Source: H111-94 sp034436045 (GTDB lineage: Bacteria > Chloroflexota > Ktedonobacteria > Ktedonobacterales > Ktedonobacteraceae). From it: DNA of 18,920 nucleotides. Within the stretch, counting starts at the first letter, position 1; each line of letters starts with the position of its first letter. The stretch covers positions 1 through 18,920 of the forward strand of contig DAOTVZ010000181.1 of NCBI GenBank assembly GCA_034436045.1. Direction: 5' to 3'. The notes beneath the pieces are model-generated. The model did no database searches, was not told the DNA's origin, and was given only the letters and a program-made list of their open reading frames with translations. The position numbers were made by a program, and so were the translations under genes. Below, in pieces: positions 1-7,756 of this stretch.

Positions 1-26
1 AGAATTTTTGACCTGGGAGGATGCTG

Positions 27-1103
27 ATGCCCGATGATACTGTTCTGGTAATTGGTGGTGGCCCCGCCGGCCTGTACGCAGCGCGTGGGGTGGCCGATCT
101 TGGCGCACCTGTCATGCTTGTGGAGAAACGCGATAGACTTGGTGGTACGCCACAGGCAGCCCATTATGCCTCACTTACACCACATCTGGAAGATGCTGAG
201 ACGGCCATTAATCGTATGATCGCTGATGTGAGCAACGACCCGCTGATTGAAGTTTTGCTTCAGACGCGCGTGACGGCCTGCCAGGGCGAAGCAGGTCACT
301 TCCAGGTCACGCTCACCAGCAAGGGCGGCGAACAGCGCGACGTTGCCATTGGCTCGATCATCGTTGCGACGGGTTTCGATCACTTCGATCCAGGCCGTGA
401 GACGCAGATGTACGGCTATTACGAGTACGAAGATGTGCTGACGCTGGTGGATGCCGAGAAGATGTTGAAGGAGAAAAACTTCGTCCGCCCGTCTACCGGC
501 CTGCCGCCAAAGCGGGTTTGCTTTATCCAGTGTGTTGGCTCGCGCGACCGCCGTCTGGGCAACACCTATTGCTCGAAGGTTTGCTGCGGTATTGCCTCAA
601 AGGAAGCTATCGAGATCAAGGAACAGCTTCCCGATGCAAAAGTCTTCATTTTCTACATCGACATGCGTATGTACGGTTTTTGGGAGGACCAGATTTACTG
701 GAAGGCGCAAGAAGAGCATAAAGTGAACTACATTAAGGGCATAATTACCGAGGTGGTGCGACGCGGCGACTCGCTGGTGATTAAGGGTGAGGATACAACG
801 ATGGGGCGTCCGATGGAGATACCGATGGACGTGGTGATTCTCTCGGTCGGCATGGTGCCCAGTGTAGGCACGCTTGAGATAGCGAAGGTGCTGAATCTGC
901 CGCGCGAGTCGCACGGTTTCCTGGAGACGGTCGGCGGCCCGCTGGATACCGTCTCCACGCCGGTAGCGGGTATTTTCGTGGCTGGTGCTGCTGCCGGGCC
1001 AAAGGATCTGGAAGATTCCATCTCGATGGCCGGTGCGGCTGCTATGAAGGCGGTTAGCACAGTGCGGCGGCTGCGTAAGAGTGCTGCTGCGACCACGAGT
1101 TAG
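27..1103 (+). CDS. shdrA: sHdrA-like FAD/iron-sulfur subunit of a heterodisulfide-reductase-like complex
   Basis: This is the flavin subunit of a cytoplasmic sHdr-type complex, expected to pass electrons between iron-sulfur subunits during sulfur oxidation. The 358-residue protein opens with an FAD-binding GGGPAG motif (residues 10-15) and carries the HdrA signature C165-FIQ-C169-VGSRD followed by C182-SKV-C186-C187, the likely cluster ligands. A second nucleotide-binding stretch ends in VAGAAAGPKDLEDS near residue 310. It lacks the extra N-terminal and C-terminal ferredoxin domains of methanogen HdrA, which fits the short sHdrA form. I start it at ATG 27 because GGGAGG at 15-20 is six bases upstream; ATG 21 abuts that site. 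It leads a tight operon with an HdrC-HdrB fusion and etfBA. The family call is firm; the sulfur-oxidation role is inferred from the neighbours. Confidence 0.9.
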   Translation: MPDDTVLVIGGGPAGLYAARGVADLGAPVMLVEKRDRLGGTPQAAHYASLTPHLEDAETAINRMIADVSNDPLIEVLLQTRVTACQGEAGHFQVTLTSKGGEQRDVAIGSIIVATGFDHFDPGRETQMYGYYEYEDVLTLVDAEKMLKEKNFVRPSTGLPPKRVCFIQCVGSRDRRLGNTYCSKVCCGIASKEAIEIKEQLPDAKVFIFYIDMRMYGFWEDQIYWKAQEEHKVNYIKGIITEVVRRGDSLVIKGEDTTMGRPMEIPMDVVILSVGMVPSVGTLEIAKVLNLPRESHGFLETVGGPLDTVSTPVAGIFVAGAAAGPKDLEDSISMAGAAAMKAVSTVRRLRKSAAATTS

Positions 1104-1136
1104 CGGCAGGAGAGATAGAGAGGCAAAGGTGTTGCT

Positions 1137-1901
1137 ATGTCTGCCTCATCACCCAGGGATGGCGAGGTCATCGGGCAAATTGTCGATACGCCCAGCGCGC
1201 TCGAATTCATGCGCGAGGCACTTGAGAAGGTCAGTGAGGCGGAACTCGCCGCAGTGATTGAGGAGTTGAGCGAGAAGAGCCGTCGTTTTCGGCGGCTGCT
1301 CGCGCCGGAAAATCTGCCGACTTTTGATGAGGCGACATTGCGGGCGCTCTTACGTTCAGTGTTCTCGACGCGCCGCCGTGTCGATGAGGTGCTAAGGGTT
1401 GTTGAGGCCGGGCGTTTCCGCGAGGTGGTGGGCGCGCTGCTGCATAGCTCAGAGCCGCTTGCGGAGCGATTTGATTACTTCTGTAATCAATTTGCTCCGC
1501 TCGATCAATCGCTCTGCTGCGATCTGGCCGGTGAATGCCTGCACTATTGGGATGCTGAGCAGTACTGGTTGTGGACGCGCTGGATATGGGACCCGCAGCG
1601 CAATACCGGCGCGCTTCCACTCGTGACCATCCAGGAATATGACCTGCACGGGAAGACGCCAGGGACGACTTACATGAAGGTGGGAGAGGCTATGATTTAT
1701 GTCAATTCGGTAGGCGAAGCGGCGGGTTTTCAGCGCGGCGGGCGCGGCCTGCTTGGCACGGATGTCTATCTTGCCTGCGTCTACACGATCTACATGTACA
1801 CGATCACGCGCATGCGTATGACGAAAGAATTTAACAAGGTTATTCCTCAGTTGCCCGAACTCGTCCGCCGACTGCTCGGCGTCTACAAGATGGAGGTATG
1901 A
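1137..1901 (+). CDS. Conserved hypothetical protein of sHdr clusters (between HdrA and HdrC/B)
   Basis: I recognise no catalytic domain in these 254 residues. The position, directly after shdrA and three bases before the HdrC-HdrB fusion, is where known sHdr loci carry a conserved hypothetical gene (often written hyp or H), so I take it as that component. The first 100 residues are charged and probably helical. A cysteine cluster follows at C116, C127-C128 and C134, then an aromatic stretch (WLWTRWIWDP) near residues 142-151, and a partly hydrophobic tract rich in Tyr and Ile near 214-226. The cysteines could bind a metal or sulfur, but no standard spacing is met. The start is ATG 1137 with AAAGGT six bases upstream. 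An accessory or structural role in the complex is inference from context only. Confidence 0.75.
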   Translation: MSASSPRDGEVIGQIVDTPSALEFMREALEKVSEAELAAVIEELSEKSRRFRRLLAPENLPTFDEATLRALLRSVFSTRRRVDEVLRVVEAGRFREVVGALLHSSEPLAERFDYFCNQFAPLDQSLCCDLAGECLHYWDAEQYWLWTRWIWDPQRNTGALPLVTIQEYDLHGKTPGTTYMKVGEAMIYVNSVGEAAGFQRGGRGLLGTDVYLACVYTIYMYTITRMRMTKEFNKVIPQLPELVRRLLGVYKMEV

Positions 1902-1904
1902 GCT

Positions 1905-3170
1905 ATGCCCGTTGAACCTGAGCGTGTCCATGAGAAAAAGGTAGCCATTGTCGAGGGTGTCGATATTTCTGGCCACTGGAATCGCATGTTTGAGCAGCGC
2001 GTGATCTGGGATTACGACACCTCGAAGCTTGATCAGATTACCAGCATTGCGGGTGCGGAGTCGCTGGGCGCTTGCTACCAGTGCGGCAAATGCACGCCGG
2101 TTTGTCCGGTCGATCACGTCGGCGATTATAGCCCGCGCAAGATATTTCGTAAGGTGCAGACGGGTACTAATCTACTCGAAAGCCCTGATCTGTGGCTCTG
2201 CACGACCTGTATGAATTGTCTGCGTGTGTGCCCCAAAGAAGTCAACATGATTAATATCATGCCTGCGGTGCGCGAGCAGGCTGTGCTGGAAGGGAACGCT
2301 CCTACAGAACTCTCGCAGGCGTTCGAGAACACATTTCGTTACGGCAATCCTCTCGGTGAGCCACAGCGCAAACGGGCCGATTGGACGAAGGATGCCGGTG
2401 TGCCGGTGCCGATCATGGCGCAGATTCGCCGCCCGGTTGATGTGCTGTGGTTTGTGGAGTGCTACCCGGCCTATCATCCACGCGGCAAAGACGCGGCGCG
2501 TGGTCTGGCACGCATTTTCCATGCGCTCGGTGTGGATTACGGCATTCTGGGCGTGGAAGAGAAGTGTAGTTGTGACTCTCAGCGTCTGGCTGGTGAGAAG
2601 GGCCTGTTTGAGGCATTTACTGAATACAATATCAAGACCTTCAGCAAATACCAGTTCAACACGCTTGTGACGGCAGACCCCCATGCCTTGAACGCCTTCA
2701 AGAAAGAGTATCCTAAATATGGCGGTAACTACCATGTGCTGCACTACACGCAATTTCTGGCCCCGCTGATCGATCGCATTCCGTTTCGTAAGAGCCTGCC
2801 GTACCGTGTCACCTTCCACGATCCCTGCTATCTAGGGCGGCACAACGGTGAATATGAAGCGCCACGCCGCCTGCTGGAAGCGATCCCCGGTATCGAATTG
2901 ACTGAGATGGTGCGCTGCAAGGCAAACGGTTATTGCTGTGGCGGTGGGGGCGGTGGGATGTGGCTTGACAGCTTCTCGCGCAACCATATGTCCGAACGAC
3001 TCTCGGAGCGGCGCGTGCGCGAGGCCGTCAGCACCGGAGCAGATGTGCTGGCTGTTTGCTGTCCTTACGAAATCTCGCGCTTTGAGGATGCCGTGAAATC
3101 GACAGGCAATGAGGGCAAAATCATTGTGCGCGACATCATCGAACTGATCGATGAGTCGATGCGCGGATAG
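1905..3170 (+). CDS. shdrB3: HdrC-HdrB fusion, iron-sulfur/CCG-domain subunit (sHdrB3-like)
   Basis: This 421-residue protein joins an HdrC-type ferredoxin domain to two HdrB-type CCG domains. Two [4Fe-4S] motifs are visible: C57-x2-C60-x2-C63-x3-C67 followed by P, and C99-x2-C102-x2-C105-x3-C109 followed by P. The first CCG region is reduced to C186 and a CSC at 221-223. The second is canonical: C308 in HDPCYLG, C338, C344-C345 before a glycine run, and C385-C386. Such CCG domains hold the unusual clusters that cleave or form disulfides in heterodisulfide reductase; here lipoate on LbpA is the plausible partner. GGAGG eight bases before ATG 1905 supports the start. Fusion of HdrC to HdrB next to etfBA and EMO resembles type II sHdr loci. 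GlpC- or DsrK-like names are possible alternatives, but the context favours sHdr. Confidence 0.85.
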   Translation: MPVEPERVHEKKVAIVEGVDISGHWNRMFEQRVIWDYDTSKLDQITSIAGAESLGACYQCGKCTPVCPVDHVGDYSPRKIFRKVQTGTNLLESPDLWLCTTCMNCLRVCPKEVNMINIMPAVREQAVLEGNAPTELSQAFENTFRYGNPLGEPQRKRADWTKDAGVPVPIMAQIRRPVDVLWFVECYPAYHPRGKDAARGLARIFHALGVDYGILGVEEKCSCDSQRLAGEKGLFEAFTEYNIKTFSKYQFNTLVTADPHALNAFKKEYPKYGGNYHVLHYTQFLAPLIDRIPFRKSLPYRVTFHDPCYLGRHNGEYEAPRRLLEAIPGIELTEMVRCKANGYCCGGGGGGMWLDSFSRNHMSERLSERRVREAVSTGADVLAVCCPYEISRFEDAVKSTGNEGKIIVRDIIELIDESMRG

Positions 3171-3187
3171 ATAGGAGTTGGAAAAAT

Positions 3188-3973
3188 ATGGGTCTCAACA
3201 TAATTGTTCCCGTGAAGCAGGTTCCCGATCTTGTTGAAGAGTTAGAGATTAACAGCGAAGGCACGGACCTTGAGCGAGAATGGCTCAAATACAAGATGAA
3301 CGAGTGGGATGAGAACGCATTGGAGGAGGCGCTACAACTGAAAGAGGCGCATGGTGGAACAGTAACGGTGATGACGCTGGCGGATGGCGATGTTGATGAG
3401 ATGCTCTATACCTGTATCGCAAAGGGAGCCGATAAGGCGGTGAGGATTGTTGGTGAATTTGAAGGACGGCTCAATAGCCATATGCTGGCGCGTGCTTTGG
3501 CGGAGGTTATCCGGGGGCTGCCGTATGACCTGATTCTCGTGGGGGTGCAGGCCGCCGATGATCTGGATGGTCAGACAGGTGTTTTGCTGGCTACCTATCT
3601 TGGCCTGCCGCATGTGAGCGTGGTGAGCGGCATTGAGGTTGACCCGGCGGCGCGCGTGGCGACCGTTCACCAGGAATATGCCGGTGGCGTGATGGCTATA
3701 TTTGAGGTTGACCTGCCAGCGGTGCTGGGTGTGCAGGCGGCGCGCGCCGTGCCGCGTTATGCGCCGGTGAGTCGTGTGCGTCAGGCCATGAAGACAGCGA
3801 GTATTGAAGAGGTTGAACTGGCGGTACCGGTGGAAGTCGGTGCGGGCCTCACGGTACGCCGAATGTACAAACCTGAAGCGAGCGGGCATGCTGAGATGCT
3901 TGAGGGCGATACCGACAAAGTGGTTGAGCAGGTGATCGAGATTCTCCGCGAGCGCGGAATCTGGAGGGCATAA
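3188..3973 (+). CDS. etfB: Electron transfer flavoprotein beta subunit
   Basis: EtfB pairs with EtfA to form a soluble flavin electron carrier. The 261-residue length is normal. Family marks are the N-terminal VPVKQVPD (residues 7-14), a DENALEEAL helix near residue 40, alternating strands of the adenine-nucleotide-hydrolase-like fold, and the GVQAADDLDGQTG segment near residues 118-130 expected to contact the nucleotide. It is followed three bases later by etfA. AGGAG ten bases upstream supports ATG 3188. No acyl-CoA dehydrogenase lies nearby; the flanking genes are an Hdr fusion and a membrane EMO, so the likely electron donor is the Hdr-like complex rather than fatty-acid oxidation. Whether this ETF bifurcates cannot be told by eye. 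Confidence 0.93.
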   Translation: MGLNIIVPVKQVPDLVEELEINSEGTDLEREWLKYKMNEWDENALEEALQLKEAHGGTVTVMTLADGDVDEMLYTCIAKGADKAVRIVGEFEGRLNSHMLARALAEVIRGLPYDLILVGVQAADDLDGQTGVLLATYLGLPHVSVVSGIEVDPAARVATVHQEYAGGVMAIFEVDLPAVLGVQAARAVPRYAPVSRVRQAMKTASIEEVELAVPVEVGAGLTVRRMYKPEASGHAEMLEGDTDKVVEQVIEILRERGIWRA

Positions 3974-3976
3974 GCG

Positions 3977-4960
3977 ATGGCTGAACACGATATCTATGTG
4001 GTTGCCGAGCAGTTGGAAGGTCAGTTGAGCGATGTAACGTTTGAGATGCTGGGCAAAGCGCGGGCGCTTGCTCCATTAGCTGGGGGGCGCGTGGTTGCAG
4101 TTCTGCTCGGTTCTGGTGTACAGGACATGGCAACAAAACTGGGAGTTGCCGATCACGTGCTGGTTGTCGATGACCCGGCCCTGCAACATTTCGTGCCAGA
4201 ACGAGCGGAGCGTGTGTTGCGAACTCTGCTCCAGCAGGAGCAACCGGCACTGACGATGATTGCCAGCACGTCGATGGGCATGGATCTGGCGGCTGCGCTT
4301 TCAGCCGCGTTAGACTGGCCGCTGGTGGCTTATTGCAATGATGTGCGTCTTGAAGACGGGCGTGTTGTTGCCACCAGCCAGATGTATGGCGGCAAGATCG
4401 CAGTGGAAACGGTGAGTGAGGGGCAACATACCATTCTTTCTATTATTGCGGGAGTTTTTCCTGCCGCAGAGGGGCAATCATCGGCTCCCGCTACATCGAT
4501 ACAAACGGTGAGTGGTGACGTAGCCGGAGCGGCACGAATGCGTTTCAAGGGGCTGAGTATGCCAGAGGCGGGCGATGTGGATATCACGCGCGCGCCGTTG
4601 CTGGTGAGCGTTGGACGCGGCATCGGTAGCAAAGATAATATCGAACTGGTGGAGGAACTGGCCGGGGCACTGGGCGCAGAACTGGCCGCTTCACGGCCTA
4701 TTATCGATAGTGGCTGGTTGCCCAAGCTACGGCAGGTTGGCAAATCGGGTTTGACGGTAAAGCCGAAGCTGTATCTGGCAGTGGGCATTAGCGGTGCACC
4801 GGAACACCTGCAAGGCATGAAGGATGCCGAACTGATTATTGCCATCAATAGCGATGCGAGCGCGCCAATCTTCGAGGTGGCTCATTATGGTATTGTTGGC
4901 GATTTGTTTGATATTGTACCCGCACTGACAGAACAGATCGCTGCTGTGCGCTCGGAGTAA
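3977..4960 (+). CDS. etfA: Electron transfer flavoprotein alpha subunit
   Basis: EtfA binds the mobile FAD and hands electrons to a membrane quinone reductase. In 327 residues the N-terminal half is the EtfB-like fold, and the C-terminal half holds the conserved FAD domain: VSVGRGIGSKDN near residue 212, SRPIIDSGW near 239, QVGKSGLTVKPKLY near 253, VGISGAPEHLQGM near 269 and APIFEVAHYGIVGDLF near 295. All FAD-domain blocks are present, so it should be functional. GGAGGG nine bases upstream of ATG 3977 is a good ribosome site. The 3-base gap to etfB and the immediate downstream EMO gene argue for one transcript and a dedicated electron relay. Confidence 0.95.
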   Translation: MAEHDIYVVAEQLEGQLSDVTFEMLGKARALAPLAGGRVVAVLLGSGVQDMATKLGVADHVLVVDDPALQHFVPERAERVLRTLLQQEQPALTMIASTSMGMDLAAALSAALDWPLVAYCNDVRLEDGRVVATSQMYGGKIAVETVSEGQHTILSIIAGVFPAAEGQSSAPATSIQTVSGDVAGAARMRFKGLSMPEAGDVDITRAPLLVSVGRGIGSKDNIELVEELAGALGAELAASRPIIDSGWLPKLRQVGKSGLTVKPKLYLAVGISGAPEHLQGMKDAELIIAINSDASAPIFEVAHYGIVGDLFDIVPALTEQIAAVRSE

Positions 4961-4990
4961 ATGAAGGCGTTCGCCAGGGAGAGGTTTGCG

Positions 4991-7171
4991 ATGCTGCTTA
5001 CATTCTGGTCACTTCCTTCAGGAGGCGCTCCGGTACAACTGGGACGGCCAATCTTCGAGTTCTTTACACCCGCGATGGAAGTAACCTTCTATAGTCTGGC
5101 CGCCATTTCCACTCTGATCTTCGCGCTGGGGGTCTTTCTCAAGGTGCGCAAATATCTGCGTGGTAAGCCGGATAATCGCTTTGATCACCTGTTCAGGCGG
5201 GTTGGGAGGGCGGTACGGCTGATTGCGCGCAATGCCACGATTGCGAAGCGCGACCGCTATGCTGGAATTGGCCATTTCCTGCTGATGTGGGGGTTCATCA
5301 CCCTCTTCCTGGGAACCGTCGTTCTCGCCATCGATTATGACCTTGTGCGCAACATCAACGCGAACTGGCAATTTTATCGTGGCGATTTCTATGATGGCTA
5401 CAAGATCGTGCTAGACATCATGGGCATCGCCTTTCTCGCTGGTTTGCTGGCGATGGCCGTGCGTCGCTGGCTGTTGCACCCACCCCAGTTGAATTACAGA
5501 CGTGTGGATCGTGCGCCGGAGACGTATGATCGTCGCACATTCAAGGTCGGAGATGCTATCTTTCTCGGCGGGCTACTGGTGATCGGCATCACCGGATATT
5601 TGCTGGAAGGTATGCGCATTGCGCATGATCAGCCGCTCAACGCTGTCTGGTCGCCTATTGGCTCTGCCGTCGCGCACATCTATCTCTGGCTAGGTATGCG
5701 GCCACCGCAACTGGTGGATGGGCGATTAATCCTCTGGTGGACACATGTATTGCTGGCGCTGGCCTTCGTATCCTATGTGCCGTTTTCCAAAGCTGTTCAC
5801 ATGCTGACTGATTTCTTTAGCCTCTCGTTCCGCGATGAGCGTGCTGGGGTTGTGCTGCCGCCGGTGGCGGAAGACCCCGTACCGGCTCATCCCGGCTACC
5901 GTGAGATCCGCGACTTTACCTGGAAACATCTGCTTGATCTGGATGCCTGTACCAAATGTGGGCGTTGCCACATGGCCTGCCCTGCCGGTGCATCAGGAGC
6001 GCCGCTCTCGCCGCGTGATCTAATTCTGGATTTACGCGACCACGCGGATGAGCAACTGAGCACCAAAGCATGGTTGAGTCAGCGCACGCTACCGGTTGCA
6101 GTTGACGGACATGCGAAGAAAGGCTCACAAGATGTTCTTACAGTTGTTGCGGGCGGCGTGATCAAGCCGGAGACGTTGTGGGCCTGTACAACGTGTCGTG
6201 CCTGCGTCGAGGCGTGTCCGGTGGGCATTGAGCATGTGCCCGTGATTGTGGAGATGCGCCGCAGTTTGCTGGATGCGGGTGAGGTGGACCCCAAGCTGCA
6301 AGAAACTCTGACAAATCTGGCCAAATATGGCAATTCCTTTGGGGCTTCTGACCGTTTGCGGGCAAAATGGACGAGGACGCTGCCGTTTAAGATCAAGGAT
6401 GCGCGCAAGGAGCCAGTGGATTATTTGTGGTTTGTCGGTGATTTCGCGTCCTATGATCAGCGTGTGCAGGAGATTACGCGCACGGTGGCGAAGGTGTTTC
6501 AGCAGACCAACCTGAACTTTGGCATTCTCTATGAGGGTGAGCGCAATGCTGGCAACGATGTGCGCCGCGTAGGTGAAGAGGGTTTGTTCCAGATGCTTGC
6601 CGAGCATAACATCAAGATGCTGGGCAAGGCGACCTTCAAAACTATCGTGACGACCGATCCGCACAGCCTGAATGCGTTACGCAACGAATATGCAGCGCTA
6701 GGCGGCAATTACGAGGTATTGCACTATACCGAATTATTGTGCCGACTCATCGAGGATGGTCAGTTGCGTTTCGAGCGTCCGCTCGGCTATCATGTCACCT
6801 ATCACGACCCCTGCTACCTGGGCCGCTACAATCGCGTCTTTGACGCGCCACGCACGATTCTCACGTCGTTAGGATTGCGTTTGACCGAGATGGGGCGCTG
6901 CCGCGAAAACAGTTTTTGCTGTGGGGCGGGCGGCGGGCGTATCTGGATGACGGAGGGCAATATTCGGGAGCGTCCCAGCGAGAATCGTATTCGTGAGGCA
7001 GTGGCGTTGGGCGATGTGGACTACTTTGTGGTTGCCTGTCCAAAAGATGTGGCGATGTATACGGACGCGGTGAAGACATCGGGGAACGAGGGGAAGATTG
7101 TGGTCAAAGACATTATTGAGCTTGTCTACGAGGCTTTGGAGGCACAGAAAGCAGTAGCGGCTACTGACTAA
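4991..7171 (+). CDS. emo: Membrane EtfAB:quinone oxidoreductase (EMO), cytochrome b/ferredoxin/CCG fusion
   Basis: EMO proteins take electrons from reduced EtfAB and reduce (mena)quinone. This 726-residue protein has about six N-terminal hydrophobic segments (to about residue 280) of the NarI-like type, with histidines H95, H252 and H270 as candidate haem b ligands. A ferredoxin part follows with C320/C323/C326/C330 and C399/C402/C405/C409, then two CCG regions. The second CCG is intact (C608 in HDPCYLG, C637, C643-C644, C683). The first has no cysteines: its expected positions read GDF and NAG. I start at ATG 4991, six bases after AGGGAGAGG (4976-4984). An ATG at 4961, directly after the etfA stop, would add ten residues but has a poorer site. 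Location right after etfBA supports the partner assignment. Confidence 0.88.
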   Translation: MLLTFWSLPSGGAPVQLGRPIFEFFTPAMEVTFYSLAAISTLIFALGVFLKVRKYLRGKPDNRFDHLFRRVGRAVRLIARNATIAKRDRYAGIGHFLLMWGFITLFLGTVVLAIDYDLVRNINANWQFYRGDFYDGYKIVLDIMGIAFLAGLLAMAVRRWLLHPPQLNYRRVDRAPETYDRRTFKVGDAIFLGGLLVIGITGYLLEGMRIAHDQPLNAVWSPIGSAVAHIYLWLGMRPPQLVDGRLILWWTHVLLALAFVSYVPFSKAVHMLTDFFSLSFRDERAGVVLPPVAEDPVPAHPGYREIRDFTWKHLLDLDACTKCGRCHMACPAGASGAPLSPRDLILDLRDHADEQLSTKAWLSQRTLPVAVDGHAKKGSQDVLTVVAGGVIKPETLWACTTCRACVEACPVGIEHVPVIVEMRRSLLDAGEVDPKLQETLTNLAKYGNSFGASDRLRAKWTRTLPFKIKDARKEPVDYLWFVGDFASYDQRVQEITRTVAKVFQQTNLNFGILYEGERNAGNDVRRVGEEGLFQMLAEHNIKMLGKATFKTIVTTDPHSLNALRNEYAALGGNYEVLHYTELLCRLIEDGQLRFERPLGYHVTYHDPCYLGRYNRVFDAPRTILTSLGLRLTEMGRCRENSFCCGAGGGRIWMTEGNIRERPSENRIREAVALGDVDYFVVACPKDVAMYTDAVKTSGNEGKIVVKDIIELVYEALEAQKAVAATD

Positions 7172-7197
7172 AGTGTAGAGGAGGATAGTATACAACT

Positions 7198-7635
7198 ATG
7201 GCGCAAGCGAACGGGTGTAATATCCCGGAAGAATTGTATTACCTGGTTGATAAGCACGTTTGGGCGAGGTTGGAAGCGGATTCTCTGGTGACGGTGGGTA
7301 TTACGGATGTGGCACAACACCTGGCCGGTAAGGTGATTGCCGTGAGCGCAAAGAAAGTTGGCAAGGTATTTAACAAGGGGCAGAGTGCAGGTACTGTCGA
7401 AAGCGGCAAGTGGGTTGGGCCGGTGCCCTTGCCGGTTAGCGGCGAGCTGGTAGCCACCAATGACGCGCTTAAGAAGAATCCTGGTCTGCTGAACCAGGAC
7501 CCGTATGGGGCGGGCTGGATCGTCAAAGTGAAGCCAAGCAGGTGGGAAGAGGAGAGCAAAGAACTGGTCACCGGAGCCGCCGGGGTCGCGGCCTACCAGC
7601 AGTTGCTCGATGAGAAAGGGATTCACTGCACATAG
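7198..7635 (+). CDS. lbpA: Lipoate-binding protein, GcvH-like (LbpA type), first copy
   Basis: This 145-residue protein has the GcvH fold pattern with the lipoylation site at K71 in VESGKWVGP, followed by a PVSGE turn and the DPYGAGW motif near residues 101-107. In sHdr organisms such proteins (LbpA) carry sulfur intermediates on lipoate instead of serving glycine cleavage, and the WVGP flank differs from the usual ESVKA-type site of GcvH. There is no gcvT or gcvP in the window. Two cysteines exist, C7 in GCNIP and C144 next to the C-terminus. Start ATG 7198 lies 13 bases after AGAGGAGG, a somewhat long spacing. It follows EMO by 26 bases, so it is probably in the same transcript. Confidence 0.88.
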   Translation: MAQANGCNIPEELYYLVDKHVWARLEADSLVTVGITDVAQHLAGKVIAVSAKKVGKVFNKGQSAGTVESGKWVGPVPLPVSGELVATNDALKKNPGLLNQDPYGAGWIVKVKPSRWEEESKELVTGAAGVAAYQQLLDEKGIHCT

Positions 7636-7647
7636 CAGCATGTTGGG

Positions 7648-7734
7648 CAGGTGTAGGGTCGGTTTGCCGCGCTTGTGCAGCGAGTCTATGAGCGCATGGG
7701 GAGATACGGAGCGATGAGCCGACCTCTACACCTG
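7648..7734. repeat. Inverted repeat between the two lbpA genes
   Basis: A 15-nt arm at 7648-7662 (CAGGTGTAGGGTCGG) pairs with a 16-nt arm at 7719-7734 (CCGACCTCTACACCTG) with one bulged base, enclosing 56 nt. It fills most of the gap after the first lbpA and ends 22 bases before the proposed GTG start of the second. No T-run follows, so a simple terminator is unlikely. It could be an mRNA-stability element or a member of a dispersed intergenic repeat family; no second copy is in this window. Confidence 0.7.
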
Positions 7735-7756
7735 GATGCCTGGGAAGGAAAAGATA

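Noticed and set aside
1449..2117. 222-codon open frame on the minus strand
   Set aside because: It lies opposite two well-supported genes, has no family resemblance and looks like a shadow of their codon bias.
3188..4960. EtfBA as part of fatty-acid beta-oxidation
   Set aside because: No acyl-CoA dehydrogenase or thiolase occurs in the window; the flanking genes are Hdr-like and EMO.
6125..6664. 179-codon open frame on the minus strand
   Set aside because: It is antisense to the ferredoxin and CCG coding part of EMO, whose motifs are clear; no independent evidence supports it.
7736..7756. ATG 7736 as the start of the second lbpA
   Set aside because: It has no purine-rich site upstream, while GTG 7757 has GGAAGG at eight bases and gives an N-terminus matching the first copy. 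It remains possible.
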